Assembly (NCBI GenBank): GCA_001914195.1
Contig: MKYF01000013.1
Coordinates: 1-18,678 of the forward strand
DNA: 18,678 bases
Direction of reading: 5' to 3'
From: Streptococcus mitis
Lineage (GTDB): Bacteria > Bacillota > Bacilli > Lactobacillales > Streptococcaceae
A model generated the notes under the pieces. That model did no database searches, was not told where the DNA came from, and was given only the letters and a program-made list of their open reading frames with translations. Within the stretch, counting starts at the first letter, position 1, and every line of letters starts with the position of its first letter. The translations under genes were made by a program, and so were the position numbers. Of this stretch, positions 1 to 6,611 are shown piece by piece.

Positions 1-2
1 TT

Positions 3-107
3 GATGTCGCGAGAGCATCGGGTCTTTTCAGCATGGAGTTACAGGCAGCCACAACCATCTTCGTGGTCAATATGAAACGAATTATGACCTTAATAAATAT
101 AAAATAA
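3..107 (+). CDS. C-terminal fragment of a DDE transposase (IS1182/IS5-like), 5' end outside window
   Basis: An open frame runs from the window edge to TAA at 105-107 and gives 34 residues. The pattern is R-A-S-G-L, then a hydrophobic stretch, then a late N-M-K-R-I-M near the end. This resembles the extreme C-terminus of DDE transposases of the IS1182/IS5 type, where an R-A-R-x-R-G-L motif is followed by a helix ending in N-L-K-K/R. The upstream part is not in the window, so it cannot be said whether the transposase is intact. No terminal inverted repeat of the element could be identified downstream. The assignment rests on a short motif only. Confidence 0.45.
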   Translation, partial: DVARASGLFSMELQAATTIFVVNMKRIMTLINIK

Positions 108-148
108 CCGAGGAACTCGCTCAAATTAACGAGAGATTCCTCGGTTTT
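108..148 (+). terminator. Intrinsic terminator after the transposase fragment
   Basis: CCGAGGAA at 108-115 pairs with TTCCTCGG ending at 144 and is followed by TTTT. It begins immediately after the transposase stop codon and isolates it from the phosphoesterase gene. Confidence 0.65.
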
Positions 149-210
149 CATTTCATTAAAAGTAAGAGACCTATTTTTTCAGTGGACTCTTCTCTAGCTG
201 TGACTTTTTA

Positions 211-219
211 TGTTATACT
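211..219 (+). promoter_or_regulatory. Extended -10 promoter of the phosphoesterase gene
   Basis: TG-T-TATACT (TG at 211-212, -10 hexamer 214-219) lies about 25 bp before the ribosome binding site. No good -35 hexamer is visible at 16-18 bp, which is common for extended -10 promoters. Confidence 0.5.
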
Positions 220-249
220 TATTGCAAGAGAAAAAACGAGGAGATGAAT

Positions 250-1092
250 ATGACAAAAATAGCTCTTCTTTCAGATATTCATGGAAATACTACAGCCTTG
301 GAGGCTGTTTTGGCAGATGCTCGGCAGCTAGGAGTGAATGAATACTGGCTTTTGGGAGATATTCTCATGCCAGGGACAGGGCGTAGAAGGATTTTGGACT
401 TGTTGGCTCAACTACCGATTACAGCTAGAGTTTTGGGAAACTGGGAAGATAGTCTGTGGCATGGTGTCCGCAAGGAACTAGATAGTACTCGTCCTAGTCA
501 ACGTTATCTCTTGCGCCAGTGCCAGTATGTTTTAGAGGAAATTTCCCTAGAAGAAATTGAACTGCTCCACAATCAACCTCTCCAGCTTCATCGTCAGTTT
601 GGTGATTTGACGGTAGGAATTAGCCACCATCTTCCTGATAAGAACTGGGGGAGAGAGTTGATCCATACTGGAGCGCAAGAGGATTTTGACCGCTTGGTGA
701 CCAACCCGCCTTGTGATATTGCTGTTTATGGTCATATTCACCAGCAGTTGCTTCGTTACGGGACTGGTGGGCAATTAATTGTCAATCCGGGTTCAATTGG
801 CCAGCCTTTCTTTCTAGATGCCCAGTTACGGAAGGACTTGCGGGCCCAGTATATGATTTTAGAGTTTGATGGCAAGGGCTTGGTAGATATGGACTTCCGA
901 CGGGTAGACTACGATGTGGCAGCTGAATTGCAACTGGCTAAAGACCTCAAACTTCCCTATTTTGAGGTTTATTATGAAAGTCTGGTCAATGGTATCCACC
1001 ATACTCATCATCAGGAATTTCTGAGAGAATTGGCCCAGAAAGAGGGTTATGATAGGGAGTTAGATGCCTGGTTGAAAAGTGGTAACGATTGA
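250..1092 (+). CDS. Metallophosphoesterase family protein (calcineurin-like, YfcE/ApaH-type fold)
   Basis: The product is a soluble 280-residue protein with the ordered metal-binding motifs of the metallophosphatase superfamily: D-I-H-G-N at 9-13, G-D at 36-37, G-N-W-E-D at 63-67, H126 in S-H-H, and G-H-I-H at 161-164 followed by N-P-G-S-I-G. These residues normally hold two divalent metals that hydrolyse phosphoester bonds; the substrate cannot be read from the sequence. The usual G-N-H-(E/D) motif has Trp in place of His, so the catalytic His is missing or replaced. I place the start at the second ATG (250), because GAGGAG at 238-243 abuts the first ATG at 244 and is correctly spaced only from 250. 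The gene stands alone, with its own promoter. Its stop codon overlaps the -35 hexamer of the next gene. Confidence 0.85.
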   Translation: MTKIALLSDIHGNTTALEAVLADARQLGVNEYWLLGDILMPGTGRRRILDLLAQLPITARVLGNWEDSLWHGVRKELDSTRPSQRYLLRQCQYVLEEISLEEIELLHNQPLQLHRQFGDLTVGISHHLPDKNWGRELIHTGAQEDFDRLVTNPPCDIAVYGHIHQQLLRYGTGGQLIVNPGSIGQPFFLDAQLRKDLRAQYMILEFDGKGLVDMDFRRVDYDVAAELQLAKDLKLPYFEVYYESLVNGIHHTHHQEFLRELAQKEGYDRELDAWLKSGND

Positions 1093-1116
1093 CATTACAA
1101 CTAAAAAGGGTATAAT
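1089..1116 (+). promoter_or_regulatory. Consensus sigma-70 promoter of the Rrf2 gene
   Basis: TTGACA at 1089-1094 and TATAAT at 1111-1116 are separated by 16 bp, matching both consensus hexamers. The -35 contains the TGA stop (1090-1092) of the preceding gene. A small GAGGC/GCCTC hairpin (1135-1150) lies in the leader just before the ribosome binding site AAGGAG. Confidence 0.85.
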
Positions 1117-1167
1117 AATAGAAAAAGAAGAGTAGAGGCAGGGGAGCCTCGTAAAAAGGAGAAGAGG

Positions 1168-1605
1168 ATGCAAATTCCAAGTAGATTTACTATTGCGACT
1201 CACATGCTGATAATCATTGCCCTCGAGGGGAAGGAAAGCAAGGTGACCAGTGATTTTCTGGCTGCTAGTGTCGGGGTCAATCCTGTCATTATCAGAAAGA
1301 CCTTGTCTCAGTTGAAGAAGGCAGAGCTGATTTCAGTAGCGCGTGGAACAGGTGGAACAGAGATTGTCAAGGACCTCAAGGACATTAGTCTATTAGATGT
1401 TTATCAAGCGGTTGAGTGTCTTGGTAAGACAGGTCAACTCTTCAGTTTCCATGACAATCCAAATCCAAATTGTCCAGTCGGAGCTCATATTCATGATGTT
1501 TTGGATCAAAAATTGGAGAGAATCCAGCTAGCTATGGAGGCTGAACTTGGTCAGATTAGTCTAGAACAAGTCGTGGCAGATGCAGAGAGTCAAATGAAGG
1601 ATTAA
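1168..1605 (+). CDS. Rrf2-family transcriptional regulator (YwnA-like)
   Basis: The 145-aa protein has the typical Rrf2 layout: an N-terminal helix beginning I-P-S-R-F-T-I-A, a winged helix-turn-helix at about residues 25-63 (S-V-G-V-N-P-V-I-I-R-K-T-L, then R-G-T-G-G in the wing), a dimerisation helix, and N-P-N-C-P-V-G near 99-105. Iron-sulfur members such as IscR and NsrR carry three clustered cysteines. Here only C84 and C102 are present, so a classical cluster is unlikely and thiol-based sensing, as proposed for YwnA/CymR-like members, is more plausible. It is transcribed from a strong promoter and ends in a BOX repeat that starts at the last base of its stop codon. Target genes are not evident. 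Confidence 0.88.
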   Translation: MQIPSRFTIATHMLIIIALEGKESKVTSDFLAASVGVNPVIIRKTLSQLKKAELISVARGTGGTEIVKDLKDISLLDVYQAVECLGKTGQLFSFHDNPNPNCPVGAHIHDVLDQKLERIQLAMEAELGQISLEQVVADAESQMKD

Positions 1606-1709
1606 TACTCTTCGAAAATCAAATTCAAACCACGTCAACGTCGCCTTGCCGTACTCAAGTACAGCCTGCGGTTAGTTTCCTAGTTTGCTCTTTGATTTTC
1701 ATTGAGTAT
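1605..1709 (+). repeat. BOX element (boxA + boxC, no boxB), copy 1
   Basis: This 105-bp repeat is bounded by the short inverted ends ATACTC (1605-1610) and GAGTAT (1704-1709). It contains the boxA core CGTCAACGTCGCCTTGCCGTA (one base from the core targeted by BOX-PCR) and a boxC half ending in GCTCTTTGATTTTCATTGAG. A small palindrome, GTAC-tcaa-GTAC, lies at the A/C junction. A second copy of the same length, differing at roughly eight positions, lies at 11303-11407. BOX elements are mobilised-in-trans repeats of pneumococcus and relatives that can affect expression of neighbouring genes. Confidence 0.9.
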
Positions 1710-1710
1710 A

Positions 1711-1735
1711 AGAGGGATAGATGCCCTCTTTTTTT
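1711..1735 (+). terminator. Intrinsic terminator after Rrf2/BOX
   Basis: AGAGGG (1711-1716) pairs with CCCTCT (1724-1729) across a 7-nt loop and is followed by a run of T. The BOX element therefore lies inside the Rrf2 transcript. Confidence 0.8.
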
Positions 1736-1748
1736 CTTTGGATAATTA

Positions 1749-1757
1749 TGATAAAAT
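1749..1757 (+). promoter_or_regulatory. Extended -10 promoter of the DUF218 gene
   Basis: TG-A-TAAAAT at 1749-1757 lies just upstream of a strong ribosome binding site (AAAGGAGG, 1767-1774). No convincing -35 is visible because the preceding stretch is the terminator T-run. Confidence 0.45.
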
Positions 1758-1779
1758 GTAGTTATTAAAGGAGGAAGAA

Positions 1780-2799
1780 ATGTATCTTGTTATAGGAATT
1801 CTATTGGCCTTTATAGTGTCATTTTGGAAGGATAATAGAAGTTTGTGGAATCCAGTATTATTCTTATTATCCCTCATTTCCAGTTATTTTTATCTAGGCT
1901 ACCTTTTTTATCAAAATGGGTATGAGAAGATTCATTTTGCTTTTTTTATATTTCCCTTTATTTTACTTCCGATACTGATTTTTCTAGGTGGCATCTTTTT
2001 AATCTATAATGGTCTTATCCTGTTGAAGCGAGAGGGACGTTCAAAGGCTAATTATCTCTCCATGCTCCTTGGAATAGTCATTTTGGTATTTTTTGCCTTG
2101 ATTTCATTTCGATTGGGAGGTCAAAATGAATTATTTTACACCAATCACTTTCTAAACATTTTATTTGTATTCATTTTCTACTCTTATTTTATTTTTGGCT
2201 TTGCTTTTGTGGCTTTTATTCTGTACTCTATCTTGTATCTCTTTATTCCTAAGAAGAAGCATTATGATTTTATTATCATTCATGGTGCAGGTTTGTTAGA
2301 CGGAGAAAAGGTAACACCTTTGCTGAAGAGGAGAATTGATAAGGCAGTGGAAGCTTATCACAAGTCTAAGAATCCTCATATCAAAATCATTGCCAGTGGT
2401 GGTCAAGGAGGAGATGAGAAGATTTCTGAAGCGCAGGCTATTACAAACTATCTGCTTGAAGAGACAGATGTTCCCCAAGATGCGATTATTCTGGAGGACC
2501 AATCAAGGACTACCTACGAGAACCTTCTCTTTTCTAAGGAACTTGGCGAGAAACTGGTAGCCAAACCTCAATTTCTCTTTGTAACAAATGATTATCATGT
2601 CTTTAGAACAAGTACCTATGCTCGTAAGTTAAAAATGAAGGGAGATGGCCTCGGATGTAGGACGGCAGGCTACTACATACCATCTGCTTTTATTCGGGAG
2701 TACGTAGCGCTCTGTGTTAAGATGAAATGGCTTTTCCTTGCCTTTTATGTCCTGCTATCAGTCCTCATTTTGATAGCCTACAAAGGGATTATTTGGTAG
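1780..2799 (+). CDS. Membrane protein with C-terminal DUF218 (YdcF/SanA/ElyC-like) domain
   Basis: The 339-aa protein has two parts. Residues 1 to about 160 are strongly hydrophobic and hold about four to five membrane helices. Residues from about 165 form a DUF218 domain: I-I-I-H-G-A-G (165-171), T-P-L-L-K-R-R-I-D-K-A, A-S-G-G-Q-G-G-D-E (205-213), then E-D-Q-S-R-T-T-Y-E-N and N-D-Y-H-V-F-R (270-276). A final hydrophobic helix lies at the C-terminus. DUF218 proteins of the ElyC/SanA/YdcF group are associated with cell-envelope integrity in other bacteria, but the reaction is not established and none is assigned here. Its own promoter, and terminators on both sides, make it a single-gene unit. 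Confidence 0.85.
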   Translation: MYLVIGILLAFIVSFWKDNRSLWNPVLFLLSLISSYFYLGYLFYQNGYEKIHFAFFIFPFILLPILIFLGGIFLIYNGLILLKREGRSKANYLSMLLGIVILVFFALISFRLGGQNELFYTNHFLNILFVFIFYSYFIFGFAFVAFILYSILYLFIPKKKHYDFIIIHGAGLLDGEKVTPLLKRRIDKAVEAYHKSKNPHIKIIASGGQGGDEKISEAQAITNYLLEETDVPQDAIILEDQSRTTYENLLFSKELGEKLVAKPQFLFVTNDYHVFRTSTYARKLKMKGDGLGCRTAGYYIPSAFIREYVALCVKMKWLFLAFYVLLSVLILIAYKGIIW

Positions 2800-2813
2800 T
2801 TAGATTTTATTTA

Positions 2814-2857
2814 AAAAGACTTAGAATGCACATGAAAGTATGTATTCTAGGTCTTTT
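2814..2857. terminator. Long hairpin terminator between convergent genes
   Basis: AAAAGAC at 2814-2820 pairs with GTCTTTT at 2851-2857. TAGAAT/ATTCTA and further pairs close towards a GAAA loop. Its position between the convergent DUF218 gene (+) and the hydrolase gene (-), and the A and T runs on both flanks, suggest bidirectional use. Confidence 0.8.
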
Positions 2858-2886
2858 GTTTTGTATACATTTAATTTTCAAGAGTA

Positions 2887-3960
2887 TTATCTATTTTTCC
2901 AAGCTTGGTAACGGGTATCAATCAATAACTGGGTGAGGCGTCCCATAGTTTCCCTTTCTTCTGGAGTTAGGGATTGAGCTTGGACGAAGAGATGACGAAT
3001 GTGTTCGATAGCCTTTAAGGAAGACAAGTCATTGATAGAAGTAATACCAGAATCAAGAATGGTGCCAAAGAAGAGATCGAAGTAGAGCTGGAGTTCCTCG
3101 TCAGGGACTGTGGCCACCCACTCCTTGAAGGTTGTGTCAACTTGTTGGCTATCACTGTTGGTCTTATCCAGTTGGACGAAGTGCTTGTCCTCAATCTGCC
3201 AACTAAAGGTATCGTGCTGGGCGATACCACCTAAGGCAGTACTGTGCACGATGATTTGGTGGTTAGGGATTTCCATCATCATACCGATAATGGACCCTTG
3301 TGGGATGAAGACCTTGGTTCTATCCATTATCCTTTGATATCCCTCGGTTTGTGTCAGTTCTTTGTGGAGACCAGGCGCATCAAAGGTATAAACTGCTGTG
3401 ATTTGATCTTGCAAGTTTTGCTCAATTTGACTAGCCGCATAGATGGCTAAATTTCCTCCCTTGGAATGCCCAGCCAGAATGACCTTTTGCTTAGGATGTT
3501 GGGCAAAAAAGTTCTTTAAATAGCGGAGGGCGTGCTTTTGAGCAGGAATTTCCTTCATATAGGTCAGGTGAAAATCTTCCTTCCAGCCAATGATACTGTC
3601 ATCAGTCCCACGAAAGACAATCAGATAGGTATCGAGAGTGAGGCGGTAGGTCATGGCCGCAAATTGCTTTTGCAGTTCTGGGTCGATGTCGTTGATAAAA
3701 TGGGAGAGTTTGCAATTTTTAAAACGCTTGTGTTGAGCTAGTTCATCTAATAGCTGGAGGCGATTTTTACTGGTCAACATGTTAGGTTCTCTTGGAACCT
3801 GAGGTGCTAGGTCTAAGAGACGCTTTGGTTCTTGAGCGACTATATAATCAAAAGGAAGATAGGTTAATTCAGTCAAGGATAGAACATCCAACTCGTTCAT
3901 TGGTAGGTCATAAAAGGAATCGTATGCGACATCTTTCAGATAGTCAAAAATCTTGGCCAT
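2887..3960 (-). CDS. DUF2974 / Mbeg1-like alpha/beta hydrolase (putative lipase or esterase)
   Basis: The 357-aa protein has no signal peptide. The central part has lipase-like features: V-F-R-G-T-D-D-S (115-122), G-W-K-E-D-F (125-130), then the nucleophile elbow G-H-S-K-G-G (164-169) with candidate catalytic Ser166. Asp194 in F-D-A-P-G and His249 in A-Q-H-D are candidates for the rest of the triad. This pattern is typical of DUF2974 proteins in Firmicutes, whose substrates are unknown. The C-terminal 100 residues are helical and charged. The start is supported by AAAGGAG a few bases upstream of ATG. It is monocistronic on the minus strand and converges on the DUF218 gene. Confidence 0.82.
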   Translation of the reverse strand: MAKIFDYLKDVAYDSFYDLPMNELDVLSLTELTYLPFDYIVAQEPKRLLDLAPQVPREPNMLTSKNRLQLLDELAQHKRFKNCKLSHFINDIDPELQKQFAAMTYRLTLDTYLIVFRGTDDSIIGWKEDFHLTYMKEIPAQKHALRYLKNFFAQHPKQKVILAGHSKGGNLAIYAASQIEQNLQDQITAVYTFDAPGLHKELTQTEGYQRIMDRTKVFIPQGSIIGMMMEIPNHQIIVHSTALGGIAQHDTFSWQIEDKHFVQLDKTNSDSQQVDTTFKEWVATVPDEELQLYFDLFFGTILDSGITSINDLSSLKAIEHIRHLFVQAQSLTPEERETMGRLTQLLIDTRYQAWKNR

Positions 3961-3982
3961 AAGAGCTCCTTTCTCTATGTTT

Positions 3983-3991
3983 ATCCTACCA
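3983..3991 (-). promoter_or_regulatory. Possible extended -10 promoter of the hydrolase gene
   Basis: On the minus strand TG-G-TAGGAT reads through 3991-3983, about 20 bp before the ribosome binding site. The hexamer is not close to consensus and no -35 was recognised. Confidence 0.3.
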
Positions 3992-4087
3992 TATTTACAT
4001 AGAATTAGCTAGTAGACTTATTTAGCCGCTCTGCAAAATGACCTAGTAGTTAGGGTTTGATTCAGATATACAGAAGACAGATTGCTT

Positions 4088-4864
4088 TTATTTCAAACCT
4101 CTAAACGAGCTTACTTGGATATTTTTGTTATCAATGCCATTTTCCTTTAAAAAATTCTTCATCTCATTTACATCATCAGGCTGACCTGTGATGAGATAGC
4201 TAGCTTGATTGCCGTATTCATCAATAGCACGTTTTAAAAATGCTTGACTTTGAGAAAATTCATCGCTAGTTTTATAAGTAAAATTCGATGTGTTTTGAGC
4301 GAGTTCCTTCATCTCATTATCGAAAATAGTAACTCCTTTATCAAAATGGTTGAGAATAATCGGAGCTTTACCAGCCCATTCTTTGATAAGGGGGCGTAGA
4401 GTAGAAATACCAACGTCAGATGCAAAGCAAACTAGTGGCTGATTCGTATCTTTAACGGTTAAAGAGGAATCAAGCCAACTCATCTCAATCTCACTTCCAG
4501 CCGGTAAATGTGTCAAGGTTTCTTTAAAGTGGCTACCACTATTATGAGTTAGAATGAGGATTTCATCTTCATCAGGTGTGGAGGCAATGGTTAGCCATCG
4601 ACTGGTCTGCTCTCCCTTAGCTTCGTTTTTCCTAGCAGCGGACGACGTATCAGGGAGTGTAAACTTAGCAAAAGCCCCAGCTTTCCAGGTTTGCTGACTC
4701 GGCTTTGTGATATGAATTAAATACAGATCTCCGCTGGGGTTTTCGATGGATTTTATTGATAATGTCTGACTTCGTCCAAGATAGGCGATGGCACCCCAAG
4801 TTATAAGGGATAGTAATCCAAGTGTTGATAGAATGATAATAAACATTTTTTTACCTCTTTTCAT
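4088..4864 (-). CDS. Membrane-anchored FNR-like FAD/NAD(P)-binding oxidoreductase
   Basis: The 258-aa protein begins with basic residues (K-R-G-K-K), then one hydrophobic helix (about 8-29), then a ferredoxin-reductase-like module. R-W-L-T-I-A-S-T at 89-96 matches the flavin-binding R-x-Y-(S/T)-x-x-(S/T) motif. L-V-C-F-A-S-D-V-G-I-S-T-L-R-P-L at 144-159 corresponds to the nucleotide-binding G-G-x-G-I-T-P region, and Y-L-I-T-G-Q-P-D and a terminal S-S-F-R-G are also family-like. The second Gly of G-G is Asp and the Pro is Leu, so nucleotide binding may be altered. The positive-inside rule puts the catalytic domain outside the membrane; A-I-A at 25-27 could be a signal-peptidase site. A second ATG at residue 7 is also well spaced from a GAGG. 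It lies downstream of a TetR gene and a shared-type operator. Confidence 0.7.
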   Translation of the reverse strand: MKRGKKMFIIILSTLGLLSLITWGAIAYLGRSQTLSIKSIENPSGDLYLIHITKPSQQTWKAGAFAKFTLPDTSSAARKNEAKGEQTSRWLTIASTPDEDEILILTHNSGSHFKETLTHLPAGSEIEMSWLDSSLTVKDTNQPLVCFASDVGISTLRPLIKEWAGKAPIILNHFDKGVTIFDNEMKELAQNTSNFTYKTSDEFSQSQAFLKRAIDEYGNQASYLITGQPDDVNEMKNFLKENGIDNKNIQVSSFRGLK

Positions 4865-4890
4865 TTTTTATGACTCCTGTTCTTAATCTT

Positions 4891-4917
4891 TGAATGAACT
4901 GAAACGAAATTCATTCA
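4891..4917. promoter_or_regulatory. Operator-like inverted repeat upstream of the oxidoreductase gene
   Basis: TGAATGAA (4891-4898) and TTCATTCA (4910-4917) form a perfect 8-bp inverted repeat with an 11-nt spacer. The same half-site occurs in the TetR promoter at 5544-5577, so this is probably a second site for that regulator. A matching -10/-35 pair for the oxidoreductase is not clear. Confidence 0.6.
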
Positions 4918-4926
4918 CATGTTTTC

Positions 4927-4957
4927 AAAAAATAAAGAAAACCAATTTCTTTATTTT
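4927..4957 (-). terminator. A/T-only terminator hairpin at the end of the TetR gene
   Basis: On the minus strand AAAATAAAGAAA (4957-4946) pairs with TTTCTTTATTTT (4940-4929) around a 5-nt loop, with further T after it. It includes the TetR stop codon. The stem has only two G-C pairs, so termination may be partial. Confidence 0.5.
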
Positions 4958-5523
4958 AGAACTCCTTTTATGAAGTTGGTTGCAAGTATTTCGACGGTTT
5001 TGCCAATATCTGGAAAATCTTTTTCCGTGATATGCATATCCATGTAGTAAAATAGGTTGTAAACTTGTAAAATCTCTTGAATCTTTTCTGGAGAATACCC
5101 TTCAGCCTGCATACGATGAGTAAAGGTTTTCACGAGAAATTGATGAAATGGATTCGTGACTTTCCCTTCTTCTGAGGAATAGTAGCTATGCAACTCATCT
5201 GCTATGGCAGGATTGTACCATTCTGCAAGGATTTTATTGGAAGAAACGAGTGCTCTGGACTGAGCAAATAGTTGACTAATAAGATCAATCATATCAATCA
5301 TATCAATTTCCCAATCCAGTTCTTCAATCATAGCTTGGCGAACACGGTTGTTTTCATCTATATAGATGTCTAGAAAAATGGCTTCTTTACTCTCGTAATA
5401 GTTATAAAAAGAGCCTACTGCCATACCAGCTTGTCTAGCAATTTCAGAAATTCCTGTCGCCTTGTAACCTTTTTTTGAAAAAACGTCATAAGCCGCTGTT
5501 TTTAAAGCTTGTTTTTTGTCCAA
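4951..5523 (-). CDS. TetR/AcrR-family transcriptional repressor, TTG start
   Basis: The 190-aa protein has a canonical N-terminal TetR helix-turn-helix: Y-D-V-F-S-K-K-G-Y-K-A-T-G-I-S-E-I-A-R-Q, then G-S-F-Y-N-Y-Y-E-S-K-E and a ligand-binding helical region. The start is TTG: no in-frame ATG or GTG lies between it and the upstream stop, and AAGGAG plus GAGG precede it. The weaker start codon may keep repressor levels low. The promoter is near-consensus and overlaps an inverted repeat, which predicts autorepression. The gene directly downstream encodes an FNR-like oxidoreductase with the same half-sites in front of it, so that gene is the likely target. Confidence 0.88.
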   Translation of the reverse strand: MDKKQALKTAAYDVFSKKGYKATGISEIARQAGMAVGSFYNYYESKEAIFLDIYIDENNRVRQAMIEELDWEIDMIDMIDLISQLFAQSRALVSSNKILAEWYNPAIADELHSYYSSEEGKVTNPFHQFLVKTFTHRMQAEGYSPEKIQEILQVYNLFYYMDMHITEKDFPDIGKTVEILATNFIKGVLK

Positions 5524-5543
5524 TCTGACCTCATCTCCTTCGG

Positions 5544-5577
5544 ATATGAATGAATATCATGTTTAGTTCATTCATAT
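5544..5577. promoter_or_regulatory. TetR autoregulatory operator (inverted repeat)
   Basis: ATATGAATGAA (5544-5554) and TTCATTCATAT (5567-5577) are perfect 11-bp arms with a 12-nt spacer. The upstream arm overlaps the -10 hexamer of the TetR promoter, an ideal position for repression. The spacer is one base longer than that of the 4891-4917 site. Confidence 0.75.
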
Positions 5578-5604
5578 TCTAGCAAATCCTAGCTGACTTG
5601 TCAA
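5576..5604 (-). promoter_or_regulatory. Promoter of the TetR gene
   Basis: On the minus strand TTGACA (5604-5599) and TAGAAT (5581-5576) are separated by exactly 17 bp. Confidence 0.85.
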
Positions 5605-5933
5605 TAAGAAGGGTAAATAAATTAGTTTAAAGTAATTACGTTTATGAACAGAAGAGTTACATAAATTTACAAGGCATTTATTTTAACGAGATTACTCATT
5701 TTAAATCTATTCCTTAAGTAAAAGAAACACGGACTAAATAAGCACAAAAAAGGAAATATAGGATAAGGCTGGAACTATAGTTAAAAATAAGGTATGATAT
5801 CAATGGGATTATTCTCTATTTAGCTTTTTTCCGAATTTGGATTTGAAAAATAGGTTGATAAACAGTAGGGATTCTAATCCATAGATTTTTTATTAAGGTT
5901 TTTATAGTTTGAACAAGAGTAGAGGAGGAGCGC
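5605..5933. other. Gene-free stretch between divergent TetR and response-regulator genes
   Basis: These 329 bp are A/T-rich and hold no convincing ORF. They contain a 10-bp self-complementary AACTATAGTT (5773-5782), a possible -10 TATGAT (5793-5798), a small GGATT-ct-AATCC inverted repeat around 5869-5880 and a TATAGT at 5903-5908. The response-regulator promoter must lie here, but no hexamer pair stands out. Confidence 0.4.
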
Positions 5934-6611
5934 ATGCACAAGATTTTATTAGTAGAAGATGATCAGGTCATTCGTCAACAGGTCGGGAAAATGCTCTCTG
6001 AATGGGGATTTGAAGTGGTCCTGGTAGAAGACTTTATGGAAGTTTTGAGTCTTTTTGTCCAGTCGGAGCCTCATCTGGTCCTCATGGATATTGGACTGCC
6101 CTTGTTTAATGGCTATCACTGGTGTCAGGAAATTCGCAAGATTTCCAAGGTTCCCATCATGTTTCTGTCTTCGAGAGACCAGGCTATGGATATTGTCATG
6201 GCAATCAATATGGGGGCGGATGACTTTGTGACCAAGCCTTTTGACCAGCAGGTTCTTCTAGCCAAGGTTCAGGGCTTGTTGCGCCGTTCCTATGAGTTTG
6301 GGCGTGACGAGAGTTTACTGGAATATGCCGGTGTGATCCTCAATACCAAATCCATGGATTTACATTATCAAGGGCAAGTGTTGAATTTGACCAAGAACGA
6401 ATTCCAGATTTTACGCGTTTTGTTTGAGCATGCGGGCAATATTGTAGCGCGTGATGACCTCATGCGGGAGCTTTGGAACAGTGACTTTTTCATTGATGAT
6501 AATACCCTCTCTGTCAATGTGGCTCGTTTGCGTAAAAAGTTGGAAGAGCAGGGCTTGGTAGGGTTTATCGAGACCAAGAAAGGGATAGGGTACGGATTAA
6601 AGCATGCTTGA
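5934..6611 (+). CDS. OmpR/PhoB-type response regulator (BceR/TCS01-like)
   Basis: The 225-aa protein has a receiver domain with the acidic pocket E8-D9-D10, phosphoacceptor D52 (L-M-D-I-G-L-P), S80 and K101 (T-K-P-F). Its C-terminal winged-helix effector domain includes L-T-K-N-E-F-Q-I-L and a terminal K-K-G-I-G-Y-G-L. It would act as a DNA-binding dimer when phosphorylated. GAGGAG lies just upstream of ATG 5934. Its 3' end overlaps the histidine kinase gene by 8 nt, so the two are translationally coupled. The pair corresponds in type and position to what I recall as pneumococcal TCS01, implicated in peptide-antibiotic response; that link is from memory. Confidence 0.93.
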   Translation: MHKILLVEDDQVIRQQVGKMLSEWGFEVVLVEDFMEVLSLFVQSEPHLVLMDIGLPLFNGYHWCQEIRKISKVPIMFLSSRDQAMDIVMAINMGADDFVTKPFDQQVLLAKVQGLLRRSYEFGRDESLLEYAGVILNTKSMDLHYQGQVLNLTKNEFQILRVLFEHAGNIVARDDLMRELWNSDFFIDDNTLSVNVARLRKKLEEQGLVGFIETKKGIGYGLKHA

